Part shown: positions 44,672 to 54,257 of the stretch, piece by piece
How the letters are laid out: each line of letters opens with the position of its first letter
How positions within the stretch are numbered: position 1 is the stretch's first letter
NCBI GenBank assembly: GCA_049518775.1
Contig: JBEKRL010000003.1
Span: 13,360-77,359 of the forward strand
Length of the DNA: 64,000 bases
Direction: 5' to 3'
Source: Bog-877 sp049518775
Lineage (GTDB): Bacteria > Chloroflexota > Dormibacteria > Aeolococcales > Bog-877
Program-made: the position numbers and the translations under genes
The notes under the pieces: model-generated
The model's database searches: none
Seen by the model: only the letters and a program-made list of their open reading frames with translations
What the model was told of the DNA's origin: nothing

Positions 44672-45613
44672 ATGGCCGTGAGATCGATCCCCCAGCGCGT
44701 CGTGGTCACCGGCGGGGCCGGTTTCATCGGCACTCACACCGTGCGGCAGCTGCTGGATCGGGGGATCGAGCTGCTGGTGATCGACGACTTCCGCCACGCC
44801 TGCGGCGAGCCCATCCCGGGCGGCGTGGAACTGATCCGGGAGGAGATCGCCAGCCCGGCCGCGCGGGACGCGCTGCTGCGCTTTCGGCCTGAAGCGATCA
44901 TCCATCTCGCCGCCCAGGGGGGGGTGAGCAGGTCCCTGCGCGACCCCGCTGCAGACGCCACGGTGAACGTGGTCGGGACGGTCGCCCTGCTGCGGGCAGC
45001 ACTCGACTCCGGTTGCCCCCGAATGGTCTTCGCGTCCTCTGGGGGTGCCATCTATGGCCGAGCCAGGCGGCTCCCCAGCGCCGAGGGCGACCGGCCCGCG
45101 CCGCTCTCCCCCTACGGGGCGGCCAAGCTCGCCTGCGAGGGATACCTGGGAATGTTCTCCCGGACCTTCGGCCTCCACGTCCTGGCACTTCGCTACGGCA
45201 ACGTCTATGGGCCCTTCCAGGACGGCACCGGCGAGGCCGGGGTGGTCGCGATCTCCTCCACCAGATTGCGGGATGGCCTGGCGCCCCAGGTCACCGGGGA
45301 CGGCGGCCAGACTCGCGACTTCACCTACGTGGGCGACGTGGCCGCGGCCAACCTCCGCGCTCTCCTCACCGAGTTCCAGGGAACCCTCAACATAGGCACC
45401 GGCCGGCCCAGCTCGGTTACGGACATCGTGGCGACCCTGTCCCGGCTGGCCGGGTTCCAGGGCGCGGCCGAGCGCCTGCCCGCCCGCCCAGGTGAGGTGC
45501 GCTCCAACTTCCTTGAACCGGCCCGGGCCCGCCGCCACCTTTCGTGGTCAGCCCGAGTCGGCCTCCAAGAGGGGCTGGCCGCCACCTACGCCAGCTTCGC
45601 CGGCTCCGCCTAG
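44672..45613 (+). CDS. NAD-dependent epimerase/dehydratase (GalE-like)
   Basis: Extended short-chain dehydrogenase acting on nucleotide sugars. 313 residues: VVTGGAGFIGTHTVRQLLDRG (NAD-binding GxxGxxG), IHLAAQGGVSRSLRDP, VFASSGGAIYG (catalytic Ser region), SPYGAAKLACEGYL (YxxxK), LRYGNVYGPFQ and TRDFTYVGDVA. It most resembles UDP-glucose 4-epimerases. ATG 44672 lies nine bases after TAGTAT, with no ribosome binding site, suggesting a leaderless message. It meets the GT2 gene end to end (4-bp convergent overlap). Confidence 0.9.
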   Translation: MAVRSIPQRVVVTGGAGFIGTHTVRQLLDRGIELLVIDDFRHACGEPIPGGVELIREEIASPAARDALLRFRPEAIIHLAAQGGVSRSLRDPAADATVNVVGTVALLRAALDSGCPRMVFASSGGAIYGRARRLPSAEGDRPAPLSPYGAAKLACEGYLGMFSRTFGLHVLALRYGNVYGPFQDGTGEAGVVAISSTRLRDGLAPQVTGDGGQTRDFTYVGDVAAANLRALLTEFQGTLNIGTGRPSSVTDIVATLSRLAGFQGAAERLPARPGEVRSNFLEPARARRHLSWSARVGLQEGLAATYASFAGSA

Positions 45614-46380
45614 CTCCGTTGCTGCTGGCGCGGGGCCGGAGGCCTCCAGCCCCGCGCCAGGGCCAAGCGCAGCCGGAAGACTTCCCGTACCGCTCTGAGG
45701 ATCGGAACCAGCCTTCCTCCAGCGCGGACCCCGGCAATCCGGGGGTGGTGGACGATCCCCACCTGGCGAATACGGAAGCCCGATCGCCGGGCCTTGAAGT
45801 ACAGCTCAGTGTTCAATAGCGCGGAACGCGCCAGGATCGGGCTGGCCGCCTCCAGCACGCTTCGTCGGATCAGCTTAAAACCGCAGTCGACGTCCCGGTA
45901 GTGGATCCCGTAGAGGATGCGGACCAGTACATTGAAGGTCCCGCTGACCACCGAGCGGTGCCACGGGTCGGCGCGGTGGATCCGCCAGCCTGCGATCAGG
46001 TCGCCTTCGTCGGCCAGCTCCGCCAGAAGGCGTAGATCCAGCGGATCGAACTGGCCATCGCCATCCACGAAGGCGACCCAGTCTCCGGCCGCCGCCCGCA
46101 GCCCGTCGGCCACGGTGATCCCGTAACCGGACTGGCGCAGGTGAGAGACCACCCGGAGCTGGTCCCCCTGCTCCCCCATCTGCTCTTTGGCCACCGTCAC
46201 CGTGGAGTCGGTGCTGCCATCGTCGACCAGAACGACCTCGAAGCTCGCGGTGAGCTGGGCCAGAGCGGTCCGGACCGCGGGGATCACCCGGGCCATGTTC
46301 TCCGACTCGTTGTGGACCGGGATGACCAGGCTGACCAACCCCTCCAGGCGGATTCCCGGCTTCCCGGACCTGTCAGCCAC
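45610..46380 (-). CDS. Glycosyltransferase family 2 protein
   Basis: 256 residues, GT-A fold: VSLVIPVHNESENMARVIP, FEVVLVDDGSTDSTV, DWVAFVDGDGQFDPLDLRLL (DxD), and LNTELYFKARRSGFRIRQVGI. Resembles dolichyl-phosphate mannose synthase-type enzymes that load polyprenyl phosphate, but lacks C-terminal TM segments. It may make the donor for the GT39-type enzyme nearby. GTG start overlaps the nuoN stop by 8 bp, so it is at the tail of the nuo operon. Confidence 0.9.
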   Translation of the reverse strand: MADRSGKPGIRLEGLVSLVIPVHNESENMARVIPAVRTALAQLTASFEVVLVDDGSTDSTVTVAKEQMGEQGDQLRVVSHLRQSGYGITVADGLRAAAGDWVAFVDGDGQFDPLDLRLLAELADEGDLIAGWRIHRADPWHRSVVSGTFNVLVRILYGIHYRDVDCGFKLIRRSVLEAASPILARSALLNTELYFKARRSGFRIRQVGIVHHPRIAGVRAGGRLVPILRAVREVFRLRLALARGWRPPAPRQQQRS

Positions 46381-47944
46381 GGACCACGCTGATGCCCTGG
46401 AGCAGGGTATAGATCACCGCCGGGAGAATGCCCAGGATCAGGGTCCCGGCACCGGCAAGCGCCACCACGGCCCGGCCCGAGAGCCAGGCGGCGCCGCTCG
46501 GGGCTGCCTCCGCGGTCTCCCCCCGCAGCGGGAGCCCGGCCACCGCCAGGACCAATCCGGTCGCCGGCGCCGGCGTGTACATCACCAGGATCACTCGCAG
46601 GTAGTAGAAGAGCGACACCGCCGAGGTGAGAATCCCCCAGACCGCGAGCGAGAGTTGGCTGTCGTGGATGGCGGCCGAAAAGAGGAAGAACTTGCCGAAG
46701 AAGCCCACGGTGAGAGGGAACCCGGCCAGAGAGAGCATGAAGACGGACATCAGCGCCGCCAGCAGCGGTTGCCGCTGACCCAGCCCGGCCAGCTCCGAGT
46801 AGCGGTCGCAGTCTTCGTGGCGGTGGCTCAGGAGGGTGAGGACGGCGAAGGCGCCAGTGTTCATGAAGGCATAGCCGGCGAGGTAGTAGAGCGAGGCCTC
46901 CGTACCATCGGGACGCCCCACCGCCACCCCGATCAGCACATAGCCGGCCTGGGCGATGCCGGAGTAGGCCAAAAGCCGCTTCACCGAGCTCTGGCTCAGC
47001 GCCACGACGTTGCCGTAGACCATGGAGATGATCGCCACCAGGGCGATGGGAATCTCCCACTCCGCCCGGTAGGGGGCGAAGGTGGCCGAGAAGAGCCGGA
47101 GGAAGACCGTGAATGCCGCCACCTTGGTGGCTACCGACATGAACGTGGTCACCAGCACCGGCGAGCCCTGGTACACGTCAGGAGTCCACCAGTGGAAGGG
47201 GGCCGCCGAGACCTTGAAGAGCAGCCCCACCGCCAGCAGCGCCATCCCGGCCAGCACCATGGGATCGAACTTCCCCGCCAGCGCCGTCCGGGTGAGCTCC
47301 TGGTGGATACCGACCAGCATGGTGCTCCCGGTCTCCCCGTAGATGAGCGCCATCCCATAGATGAGGAAGCCCGAGGCGAACCCGCCCAGGAGCAGGTACT
47401 TCATCGCCGCCTCCTGGGACAGCCGCTCCGTCCGAGCGAACCCGGCCAGGACGTAGAGCGGGATCGAGAGCAGCTCTATCCCCAGGAACACCACGATCAG
47501 GTTGGTGGCACCGTCCAGAACCAGCATCCCGGTCACCGAGGTCAGGAGGAGGATGTAGTACTCCCCTGACTCCAGCCCCCGCCGGCGCAGATAGCCCGGG
47601 CTGAGGGCCACCACCGCCAGGGCGGTGCCCAGCACCACGAAGTCGGAGAACAGCGAGAACCGGTCATCGGTGAACGCCCCATCGAAGATGAGGGGGTGAA
47701 CCGGGTTCGCCACCCAGAGACCGATCGCGCTGGCCAGGGCCGCCAGCAGGAACATGCCGGCGGTCCAGGCCAGCACCGGGGATCTCCGCCGCGGCACCAC
47801 CAGATCAGCGCAGAGAACCACCACCGAGCCACCACCGGCGATCAGCAGGGGCAGGACCCCGATCAGGTCCGCGGCGGGGACGAAGTGCAGCGGATACCAG
47901 CCAGGATTGCCGGCTGCCAGCAGCGCCGGTACGAGCATCCTCAC
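46373..47944 (-). CDS. nuoN: NADH-quinone oxidoreductase subunit N
   Basis: Antiporter-like proton-pumping membrane subunit of complex I. 523 residues with about 14 TM segments; FLGIELLSIPLYVLAGFAR, the LFKVSAAPFHWWTPDVYQG motif and VKRLLAYSGIAQAGYVLIG are diagnostic. GTG start overlaps the nuoM stop (GTGA). Confidence 0.95.
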   Translation of the reverse strand: MRMLVPALLAAGNPGWYPLHFVPAADLIGVLPLLIAGGGSVVVLCADLVVPRRRSPVLAWTAGMFLLAALASAIGLWVANPVHPLIFDGAFTDDRFSLFSDFVVLGTALAVVALSPGYLRRRGLESGEYYILLLTSVTGMLVLDGATNLIVVFLGIELLSIPLYVLAGFARTERLSQEAAMKYLLLGGFASGFLIYGMALIYGETGSTMLVGIHQELTRTALAGKFDPMVLAGMALLAVGLLFKVSAAPFHWWTPDVYQGSPVLVTTFMSVATKVAAFTVFLRLFSATFAPYRAEWEIPIALVAIISMVYGNVVALSQSSVKRLLAYSGIAQAGYVLIGVAVGRPDGTEASLYYLAGYAFMNTGAFAVLTLLSHRHEDCDRYSELAGLGQRQPLLAALMSVFMLSLAGFPLTVGFFGKFFLFSAAIHDSQLSLAVWGILTSAVSLFYYLRVILVMYTPAPATGLVLAVAGLPLRGETAEAAPSGAAWLSGRAVVALAGAGTLILGILPAVIYTLLQGISVVRG

Positions 47945-49734
47945 CTGCCCACCCCCCCGGTCGGAGCCATGGGGACTGCGCCGGCGGGCGGGAGCCGGTA
48001 GAGGTCGAGTGCGGCCGCCGCCGGCGAGGCGTCAGAGGCGGCCACGTATTGGTCGGCGCTGAACCGGGTGTAGCGGATGACGGGACCGGGATAGACCCCG
48101 ATCAGCACCATCAGAGCCAGCAGCGGCGCCAGCACCACCAGCTCCAGCGCCCTCACGTCGAGCCCGCCCCGGCCCTGGCCGATCGCCGCCGCGTGGCCCT
48201 CCTCCTCGCCCTCAGGAACCCGGAGCCGCCCCTGGGTAATCCCCTGGTAGAGCCGCAGCATGTACCAGCAGGCGAGGACCATCCCCAGGCTCGCGACCAC
48301 CGCCCAGGCCGGAGACACCTGGAACGCCCCCAAGAGGGTGAGGAACTCTCCCACGAAGGAGTTGAGCAGGGGCATGCCCAGCCCGGCCAGGGCCACCACC
48401 AGGAAGATCCCGGCCATGATCGGCATCGGCTTGGCCAGCCCTCCCAACTGCCTCAGGTCACGGGTGGCGAAGCGAGCCTCGTAGATCCCGACGCAGAGGA
48501 AGAGGGCCGCAATGACAATGCCGTGGTTGACCATCTGGATGATCGCCCCGTTGAGCCCGTCGACGTTGAGCGCGAAGATCCCCAGAACGATGAAGCCGAG
48601 GTGGCTGATCGAGGCGTAGGCGACGATCCGTTTGATGTCCCGCTGGGCCAGCGCCCCCAGGGCACCGTAGAGGATGCTGACCACCGCCAGTCCCATCATC
48701 AGGGGCTGGAAGGTGTGGCTGGCCTGGGGAAAGAGGGTGAGGTTGTAGCGGATGAAGCCGAAGGCCCCCAGCTTGCTGACGATCCCCGCGAAGAAGACCA
48801 GGAACGAGGTGCTGCCGGAGCTGTAGGCGTCGGGAAGCCAAGAGTGGAAGGGCACCAGGGGCACCTTGATGGCAAAGGCCAGCGCGAATGCCAGGAACAG
48901 CCACTCCTGCGGGTTCAGCAGGGTGAAGCTGTGGCCGAAGAGGGTGATCAGGGTACCCGAGGTGGTGCTGACGAAGGCCTGCTCGGCGATCAGGGTGGGG
49001 ACGTCGAAGGTGTACACCCCGGTCTGGGCACCGGTGATGAAGTACACGCCGATGATCGCCAGCAGCATGAACAAGCTGCCCGCGACGGTGTAGATGACGA
49101 ACTTCAGTGCCGCCCGGCCGCGGTGCTCGTCGCCCCAGCCAAACATGAGGAAGTAGAGCGGGATCAGCGCCGCTTCCCAGAAGAAGTAGAAGAGGATCAG
49201 GTCCAGCGACATCAGGACGCCCAGGACCCCCACCTCCGAGAGCAGCATGAGGACGGCGAAGCCCCGCAGGCGCTCCTGCTTCCGGCTCAGCGCCAGGGCG
49301 GCCAGGAAGAAGAGCAGGCCGGTCAGCGCGATCAGCCAGACCGAGAGGCCGTCCACCCCCAGGTGGAAGGAGAAGTTGACCGGCGGCGGGCCGGCCTGGT
49401 TGACGGCGTTGTTGCCCTCGTTGAAGGCGGGATGCGAGGCCGACAGGGACTTGGCGGTCTGCAGCCAGCCGACCTGCTCTTGAAACTGGAAGCTGATCGG
49501 TCCCTCCACCCTGCTCAGGGCATAGCCGTTGGCGGTTCCGTGGAGACGGGCCGCGGAACGCGATGGCGTCGCCATGAACGCCACCAGCAATACGCAGGTG
49601 AGCCCCAGGGTGGCGGCGGTGGCGGCGATCAGAGCCAGCCGGGCAGCGTGCGGTCGCTGCCGAGGCAGCGCCAGCACCGCCAGCGCTCCCGCGGCCGGGA
49701 CGACCAGGATCACCGCCAGAATGGGCCAGCTCAT
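47941..49734 (-). CDS. nuoM: NADH-quinone oxidoreductase subunit M
   Basis: Antiporter-like proton-pumping subunit. 597 residues. ILFYFFWEAALIPLYFLMFGWG holds the conserved TM5 Glu; VPLVPFHSWLPDAYSSGSTS and QRDIKRIVAYASISHLGFIVLG are typical. There is a periplasmic insert near the N-terminus. ATG start overlaps the nuoL stop (ATGA). Confidence 0.95.
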   Translation of the reverse strand: MSWPILAVILVVPAAGALAVLALPRQRPHAARLALIAATAATLGLTCVLLVAFMATPSRSAARLHGTANGYALSRVEGPISFQFQEQVGWLQTAKSLSASHPAFNEGNNAVNQAGPPPVNFSFHLGVDGLSVWLIALTGLLFFLAALALSRKQERLRGFAVLMLLSEVGVLGVLMSLDLILFYFFWEAALIPLYFLMFGWGDEHRGRAALKFVIYTVAGSLFMLLAIIGVYFITGAQTGVYTFDVPTLIAEQAFVSTTSGTLITLFGHSFTLLNPQEWLFLAFALAFAIKVPLVPFHSWLPDAYSSGSTSFLVFFAGIVSKLGAFGFIRYNLTLFPQASHTFQPLMMGLAVVSILYGALGALAQRDIKRIVAYASISHLGFIVLGIFALNVDGLNGAIIQMVNHGIVIAALFLCVGIYEARFATRDLRQLGGLAKPMPIMAGIFLVVALAGLGMPLLNSFVGEFLTLLGAFQVSPAWAVVASLGMVLACWYMLRLYQGITQGRLRVPEGEEEGHAAAIGQGRGGLDVRALELVVLAPLLALMVLIGVYPGPVIRYTRFSADQYVAASDASPAAAALDLYRLPPAGAVPMAPTGGVGR

Positions 49735-51734
49735 GCGAGTCGGAACCCGAGCACGATCAGACCCAACACGGCGCAGATGAAGAACACCAGGGCGTACTCG
49801 CGCAGAAATCCCGTCTGCAGGCTGCGCAGGTCGTCGGCCAGGCCGCTGACCCCGGATCTGACCCCGTCGATGACCCCGTCGAAGACCCTGGGCTCGGTCA
49901 CGTCGCGGACCCTGGCCGCCAGAGCCAGACCCGGCCGGGCCAGGGCCGCCCCGTAGATCTCGTCCCAGTAGAACTTCTGCAGGGACAGCTGATAGAGCCA
50001 GGGCAGCCGGCGGCTGACCAGCTCAGGCGAGATCACCTTTCGGCCGTACACCGCCCACGCCACCCCCAGCCCGCCAAGGCTGAGGACCGTCCCCGCCAGC
50101 AGGGCCAGGGCCTGGATGCCGTCGCCGGCCTGCGCCGCCGGCACCCCCACCACCGGACGGAGGAAGTCGCTGAACAGGGTGAGGGGGTGGAAGCCGAAGA
50201 AGTCGATGTTGAGGAAGCCCACCACCGAGGCCAGCCCGGCCAGCACCACCACCGGGACCAGCATGACCGCAGGCGCCTCGTGGGCACTGGCGGCCCTGGG
50301 GGTCGCTGGCTGGCCTCGGAAAGCGATCCAGACGACCCGGAAGATGTAGAAGCTGGTCAGCACGTTGACGCAGACTCCGATCACCCAGAGCCAGGGCACC
50401 GCCGGCCCCAGCGCCAGTCCCGCGCTCAGCAGCTCCTCCTTGCTGAACCACCCGGCAAACAGCGGGATCCCCGCCAGTGCCAGAGATCCGACCACGAAGG
50501 TGATGAAGGTCACCCGCATCCGGGCCGAGAGCCCCCCCATCTCCCGGATGTCCTGGTCGTCGTGGAGGGCATGGATGACGTTCCCCGCCGCCAGGAAGAG
50601 CAGGGCCTTGAAGCAGGCGTGGGTGAAGAACTGGAACATGCCGGCGGAGTAGGCCCCCACCCCCACCGCGAAGATCATGAGCCCGATCTGGCTCATAGTG
50701 GAATAGGCGATCACCCGCTTGATGTCGAACTGGGTGCACCCGATCACCGCTGCCATCACCGCGGTGCCCATCCCCACCGCGGCGACCACTCCCCCAGCCA
50801 CCGGTGCCTGCTGGTAGATGGGGTGGAAACGAGCGATGAGGTACACCCCGGCGGTGACCATGGTGGCCGCGTGGATCAGCGCCGAGACCGGGGTCGGCCC
50901 CTCCATGGCGTCGGGGAGCCAGGTGTGGAGTGGCCACTGGGCCGACTTGGCGGCCGCCCCCACGAAGAGGAGGATGCCGATCACCGTGACCAGGCCGCCA
51001 CCCATCGGTCCCAGGCCATCGTGGAGATGGGGACCGGGACCCACGTTCGCAAAGATGGTCTGCAGGTCGACGGTGTGGAGCAGCTGGCCGTCGCCCCCCC
51101 GCAGGTTGAGGAAAATCAGGAAGGTGCCCAGCACCAGCCCCACGTCGCCGATCACCTGGGTGATGAACGCCTTCCGCCCGGCCGCGACCGCCGATGGGCG
51201 CTGATACCAGAAGGCGATCAGGACATAGGAGGCGAAGGCCACCATCGCCCACCCGATGATGAGGAACACCAGGCTGTCACTCATCACCAGAACCAGCATG
51301 CTGGTGATGAAGAGGTTCATGTAGGCGAAGAACCGGTTGTAGCCCGGGTCCTCGGCCATGTAACCGACGCTGTACACGTGGATCAGGCCACCGACGCCGG
51401 TGATGACCAGCATCATCAGCAGTGACAACGGGTCGATCCGAACCGTGAGGTTGGCGTTGAAGCCGGTCTTGGCGACGGCGCCGGAACCGGAACGAACGCT
51501 GAGGTCGAGCCACTGCCACAGGGTCACCGTGATACCCCGGGCCGCGGGCGGCTGTCCCAACAGCTGCACCAGAAGGACGACGGTGGCAACGAAGGCGCCC
51601 AGGACCACTCCGGGCCCGAGCAGGGAGACCACCCGCCGCGGCAGCCTCCCGGCGCTGAGGGCGTTGACCAGGAAGCCGGCGGTGGGCAGGCCCAGGGCGA
51701 CGGCGCTGAGGGCCAAGGTGGAGTTGGGGTTCAC
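49731..51734 (-). CDS. nuoL: NADH-quinone oxidoreductase subunit L
   Basis: Largest antiporter-like subunit, with the lateral helix at the C-terminus. 667 residues, including HVYSVGYMAEDPGYNRFFAY, AKSAQWPLHTWLPDAMEGPT, VSALIHAATMVTAGVYL and DIKRVIAYSTMSQIGLMIF. GTG start overlaps the nuoK stop (GTGA). Confidence 0.96.
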   Translation of the reverse strand: MNPNSTLALSAVALGLPTAGFLVNALSAGRLPRRVVSLLGPGVVLGAFVATVVLLVQLLGQPPAARGITVTLWQWLDLSVRSGSGAVAKTGFNANLTVRIDPLSLLMMLVITGVGGLIHVYSVGYMAEDPGYNRFFAYMNLFITSMLVLVMSDSLVFLIIGWAMVAFASYVLIAFWYQRPSAVAAGRKAFITQVIGDVGLVLGTFLIFLNLRGGDGQLLHTVDLQTIFANVGPGPHLHDGLGPMGGGLVTVIGILLFVGAAAKSAQWPLHTWLPDAMEGPTPVSALIHAATMVTAGVYLIARFHPIYQQAPVAGGVVAAVGMGTAVMAAVIGCTQFDIKRVIAYSTMSQIGLMIFAVGVGAYSAGMFQFFTHACFKALLFLAAGNVIHALHDDQDIREMGGLSARMRVTFITFVVGSLALAGIPLFAGWFSKEELLSAGLALGPAVPWLWVIGVCVNVLTSFYIFRVVWIAFRGQPATPRAASAHEAPAVMLVPVVVLAGLASVVGFLNIDFFGFHPLTLFSDFLRPVVGVPAAQAGDGIQALALLAGTVLSLGGLGVAWAVYGRKVISPELVSRRLPWLYQLSLQKFYWDEIYGAALARPGLALAARVRDVTEPRVFDGVIDGVRSGVSGLADDLRSLQTGFLREYALVFFICAVLGLIVLGFRLA

Positions 51735-52036
51735 TCGCGCATCTCGCTCATCTCGTCGACGTCCAGACTGCGACCGCTGCGGTAGACGCCGGTGATCAGA
51801 GCCAGCCCGACCACCACCTCGCTGGCCGCCACCGCAATCACGATCAACGCGAAGACCTGGCCGGCCATGGTGTCGGTGTAGCGGGCGAAGGTGATCAGGG
51901 CCAGATTCCCAGCGTTGAGCATCAGCTCAATCGACATGAAGACGACCAGCAGATTGCGGCGCACCATCACCCCCAGGGCGCCCACCGCGAAGAGCGCGGC
52001 GGAGAGGATGAGGAAACCGGGGAAGAGGCCGCTCAC
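51731..52036 (-). CDS. nuoK: NADH-quinone oxidoreductase subunit K
   Basis: Three-TM subunit, 101 residues, with GVMVRRNLLVVFMSIELMLN carrying the conserved membrane Glu and NLALITFAR after it. The frame is open far upstream, but GTG 52036 overlaps the nuoJ stop (GTGA) and gives the standard length. Confidence 0.95.
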   Translation of the reverse strand: MSGLFPGFLILSAALFAVGALGVMVRRNLLVVFMSIELMLNAGNLALITFARYTDTMAGQVFALIVIAVAASEVVVGLALITGVYRSGRSLDVDEMSEMRE

Positions 52037-52566
52037 TCGCCGGCCCGCCGGTGCCGGGAGAGGTAGACCGCGCCCACCGCGGCCACCAGCAGCAGCAGGG
52101 ACGTGAGCTCGAAGGGAAGCAGGAAGGTGGTGAACAGCTGCTCGCCCAGGGTCTGGACCTGCCCGTGGGCGTTGACCAGCTGGGGGCTGAAGGGACCGAG
52201 CCCCCCGTGGAGATGGCCATTGGCCGCGACCGTGATCCCATTGAGGGTGAGCCGTCCCACCACCACGGTGAAGCCGATCGCCGCCAACCCGCCCAGCAGC
52301 ACCCGCCACTCTAGGCGGGGGATCCGCTCCTCTGCCGCCGGAGCCAGCAGGGCGATGATGAACACGAAGAGAACCATCACTGCGCCCGCGTAGACGATGA
52401 TCTGCACCGCCGCCAGGAACTGGGCGTCCAGCAGCAGGAAGAGAACCGCCAGGGCCGCCATGTTGAGGACCAGGCTGAGCGCCGAGTAGAGCGTGCGACG
52501 GCTCAGCACCACCCCCAGCGCCCCCAGGAAGGCCACCACCGCGGCGATGCCGAAGACGACGGTCAT
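52033..52566 (-). CDS. nuoJ: NADH-quinone oxidoreductase subunit J
   Basis: Five-TM subunit, 177 residues. VVLSRRTLYSALSLVLNMAA and AAVQIIVYAGAVMVLFVFII are diagnostic (the latter holds the pi-bulge TM3). ATG 52566 overlaps the nuoI stop (ATGA); the upstream open frame is not NuoJ. Confidence 0.95.
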   Translation of the reverse strand: MTVVFGIAAVVAFLGALGVVLSRRTLYSALSLVLNMAALAVLFLLLDAQFLAAVQIIVYAGAVMVLFVFIIALLAPAAEERIPRLEWRVLLGGLAAIGFTVVVGRLTLNGITVAANGHLHGGLGPFSPQLVNAHGQVQTLGEQLFTTFLLPFELTSLLLLVAAVGAVYLSRHRRAGE

Positions 52567-53153
52567 GCCGGCGGCCGCCCCCGGCGGGCTCCGGCTGTTC
52601 CCGGGATCGGGGGGTTGAGCCCCGGGGCCTGCCCCGCTCCCCCCAGGTGGGTGGAGCCCGCCCCCAGCGGGGTAGGCTGCGGAGCCGGCGCCCCGGTAGC
52701 CTCCCCCGCTCCGCCCGCCATGGGCTGGAAGCCGCGCCAGGCCTCGAGGAGGTCGTCCTTGGTGGCCACCAGCCGCTCCCGCTTGTAGTCGGTGAGATCC
52801 AGCCGTGGGCCCAGGGTGATCGCCTCGGTGGGACATGCCTCCGCGCAGTAGCCGCAGTAGATGCAGCGCAGAAGGTTGATCTCGTACCGGAGCGCGTAGC
52901 GCTCCCCGGGGGAAACCGGGTGTTCGGGGTCGTTCTCGGCAGCCTGGACGTAGATGCAGCCCACCGGGCAGGCCCCGGCGCAGAGCTCACAGCCGATGCA
53001 CTTCTCTAAGCCGTTGTCGTAGCGGTGGAGGATGTGCCTGCCCCGGTGTCGGGGTGGGACCGGCCGCTGCTCCTCCGGGTACTGGATCGTGATCGGCTTG
53101 CTGGTCATGGCCCCAAGGGTGGTCCTGAGGCCGCCGATCAGCTCGCGGAACAT
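52563..53153 (-). CDS. nuoI: NADH-quinone oxidoreductase subunit I
   Basis: Ferredoxin-like subunit with two 4Fe-4S clusters: CIGCELCAGACPVGCIYV and CIYCGYCAEACPTEAITL. 196 residues; after the conserved core there is a tail of about 55 residues rich in Pro, Gly and Ala, not part of the standard family. Start at 53153, 45 bp after the nuoH stop. Confidence 0.95.
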   Translation of the reverse strand: MFRELIGGLRTTLGAMTSKPITIQYPEEQRPVPPRHRGRHILHRYDNGLEKCIGCELCAGACPVGCIYVQAAENDPEHPVSPGERYALRYEINLLRCIYCGYCAEACPTEAITLGPRLDLTDYKRERLVATKDDLLEAWRGFQPMAGGAGEATGAPAPQPTPLGAGSTHLGGAGQAPGLNPPIPGTAGARRGRPPA

Positions 53154-53198
53154 CTCAGCTAACCCCCAGCACGGCGCTCGGGCGTGCGGCCGCCCGCC

Positions 53199-54257
53199 TC
53201 ATCGCACCGCCACGAAGATCGCGGTCACCAGCACGTTGACCAGCCCCAGTGGCAGGAGCACCTTCCAGCCGAACTGCATCAGACGGTCGTACCGAAGGCG
53301 AGGGAAGGTCCAGCGGACCCACATCATCACGAAGATCAGCAGTGCCACCTTGGCGCCGAACCAGACCGGCCCCAGCCAGTTGGGCAGGAACCAAAGGGGG
53401 GCCAACCAACCCCCGAGGAACATCACCGTGGCGATCGAGCAGACCGTGATCATGTTGACGTACTCGGCCATGAAGTACATGCCGAAATTCATCCCCGAGT
53501 ACTCGGTGTGGTACCCGGCCACCAGCTCCGCCTCAGCCTCGGGCAGGTCGAAGGGGAGCCGGTTGGTCTCGGCCAAGGCCCCGGTGAAGTAGAGGAGGAA
53601 TCCCAGCGGCTGGAGGAAGACGAACCAGAGACCGTGCTGCTGGTTCACCACTGTCTCCAAGTTCAGGGATGCGGCCAGCAGGACCGGGCCGATCAAGGCG
53701 AAGCTGACCGCCATCTCGTAGCTGATCAGCTGGGCGGAGCTGCGCAGAGCGCCCAGGAGCGAGTACTTGGAGTTGCTGGCCCACCCGCCCAGGAAGATGG
53801 CGTAGACGCCCAGCGAGCTCACCGCCAGGATGAACAGCAGCCCCACGTTGAGGTGAGCCAGGTCCCAGTGCAGGGGATAGCCTCCGGGGCAGCTGGCCGA
53901 GAGCGGGCCGGCACCGTGGGTGCCGGCGATGCAGATGGTCTGCTCGATGGGGATGGTGGCGAAGGCGAAGAGCGCCGCCGCAGCCGCCAGGGCCGGCGCC
54001 AGCGTGTAGAGGAGGTGGTCTCGACCCTCGGGAAAAGGCGTCTCCTTGAAGAAGAGCTTGACCCCGTCGGCGGGGGGCTGGAGGAGGCCGAACGGGCCGA
54101 CCCGGTTGGGCCCCAGGCGGAGCTGGATCTTGGCTGAGATCTTGCGTTCGGCCAGGGTCAAGTAGGCGAAGCCGGTGGCCAGCACCACGATGATCAGCAA
54201 CCCCTTGATCAAAGCCACGATCACCGCCAGCAGCACCGAGGTCGCGGCCGGGCTCAC
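53199..54257 (-). CDS. nuoH: NADH-quinone oxidoreductase subunit H
   Basis: Membrane subunit at the quinone chamber. 352 residues with AERKISAKIQLRLGPNRVGP, LQPPADGVKLFFKE, ETNRLPFDLPEAEAELVAGY and EYSGMNFGMYFMAEYVNM. GTG start overlaps the nuoG stop (GTGA). Confidence 0.96.
   Translation of the reverse strand: MSPAATSVLLAVIVALIKGLLIIVVLATGFAYLTLAERKISAKIQLRLGPNRVGPFGLLQPPADGVKLFFKETPFPEGRDHLLYTLAPALAAAAALFAFATIPIEQTICIAGTHGAGPLSASCPGGYPLHWDLAHLNVGLLFILAVSSLGVYAIFLGGWASNSKYSLLGALRSSAQLISYEMAVSFALIGPVLLAASLNLETVVNQQHGLWFVFLQPLGFLLYFTGALAETNRLPFDLPEAEAELVAGYHTEYSGMNFGMYFMAEYVNMITVCSIATVMFLGGWLAPLWFLPNWLGPVWFGAKVALLIFVMMWVRWTFPRLRYDRLMQFGWKVLLPLGLVNVLVTAIFVAVR

Noticed and set aside
44600..45538. 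N-terminal extension of the GT39-type protein (frame open to 45538)
   Set aside because: The extension is antisense to the conserved epimerase and lacks membrane segments; the protein's first TM begins only after about 44440.
48049..49956. A 635-codon plus-strand frame opposite nuoM and nuoL
   Set aside because: Composition dominated by Glu, Asp, Gln, His and Arg without any domain; it mirrors the nuoM/nuoL codons in the opposite direction.
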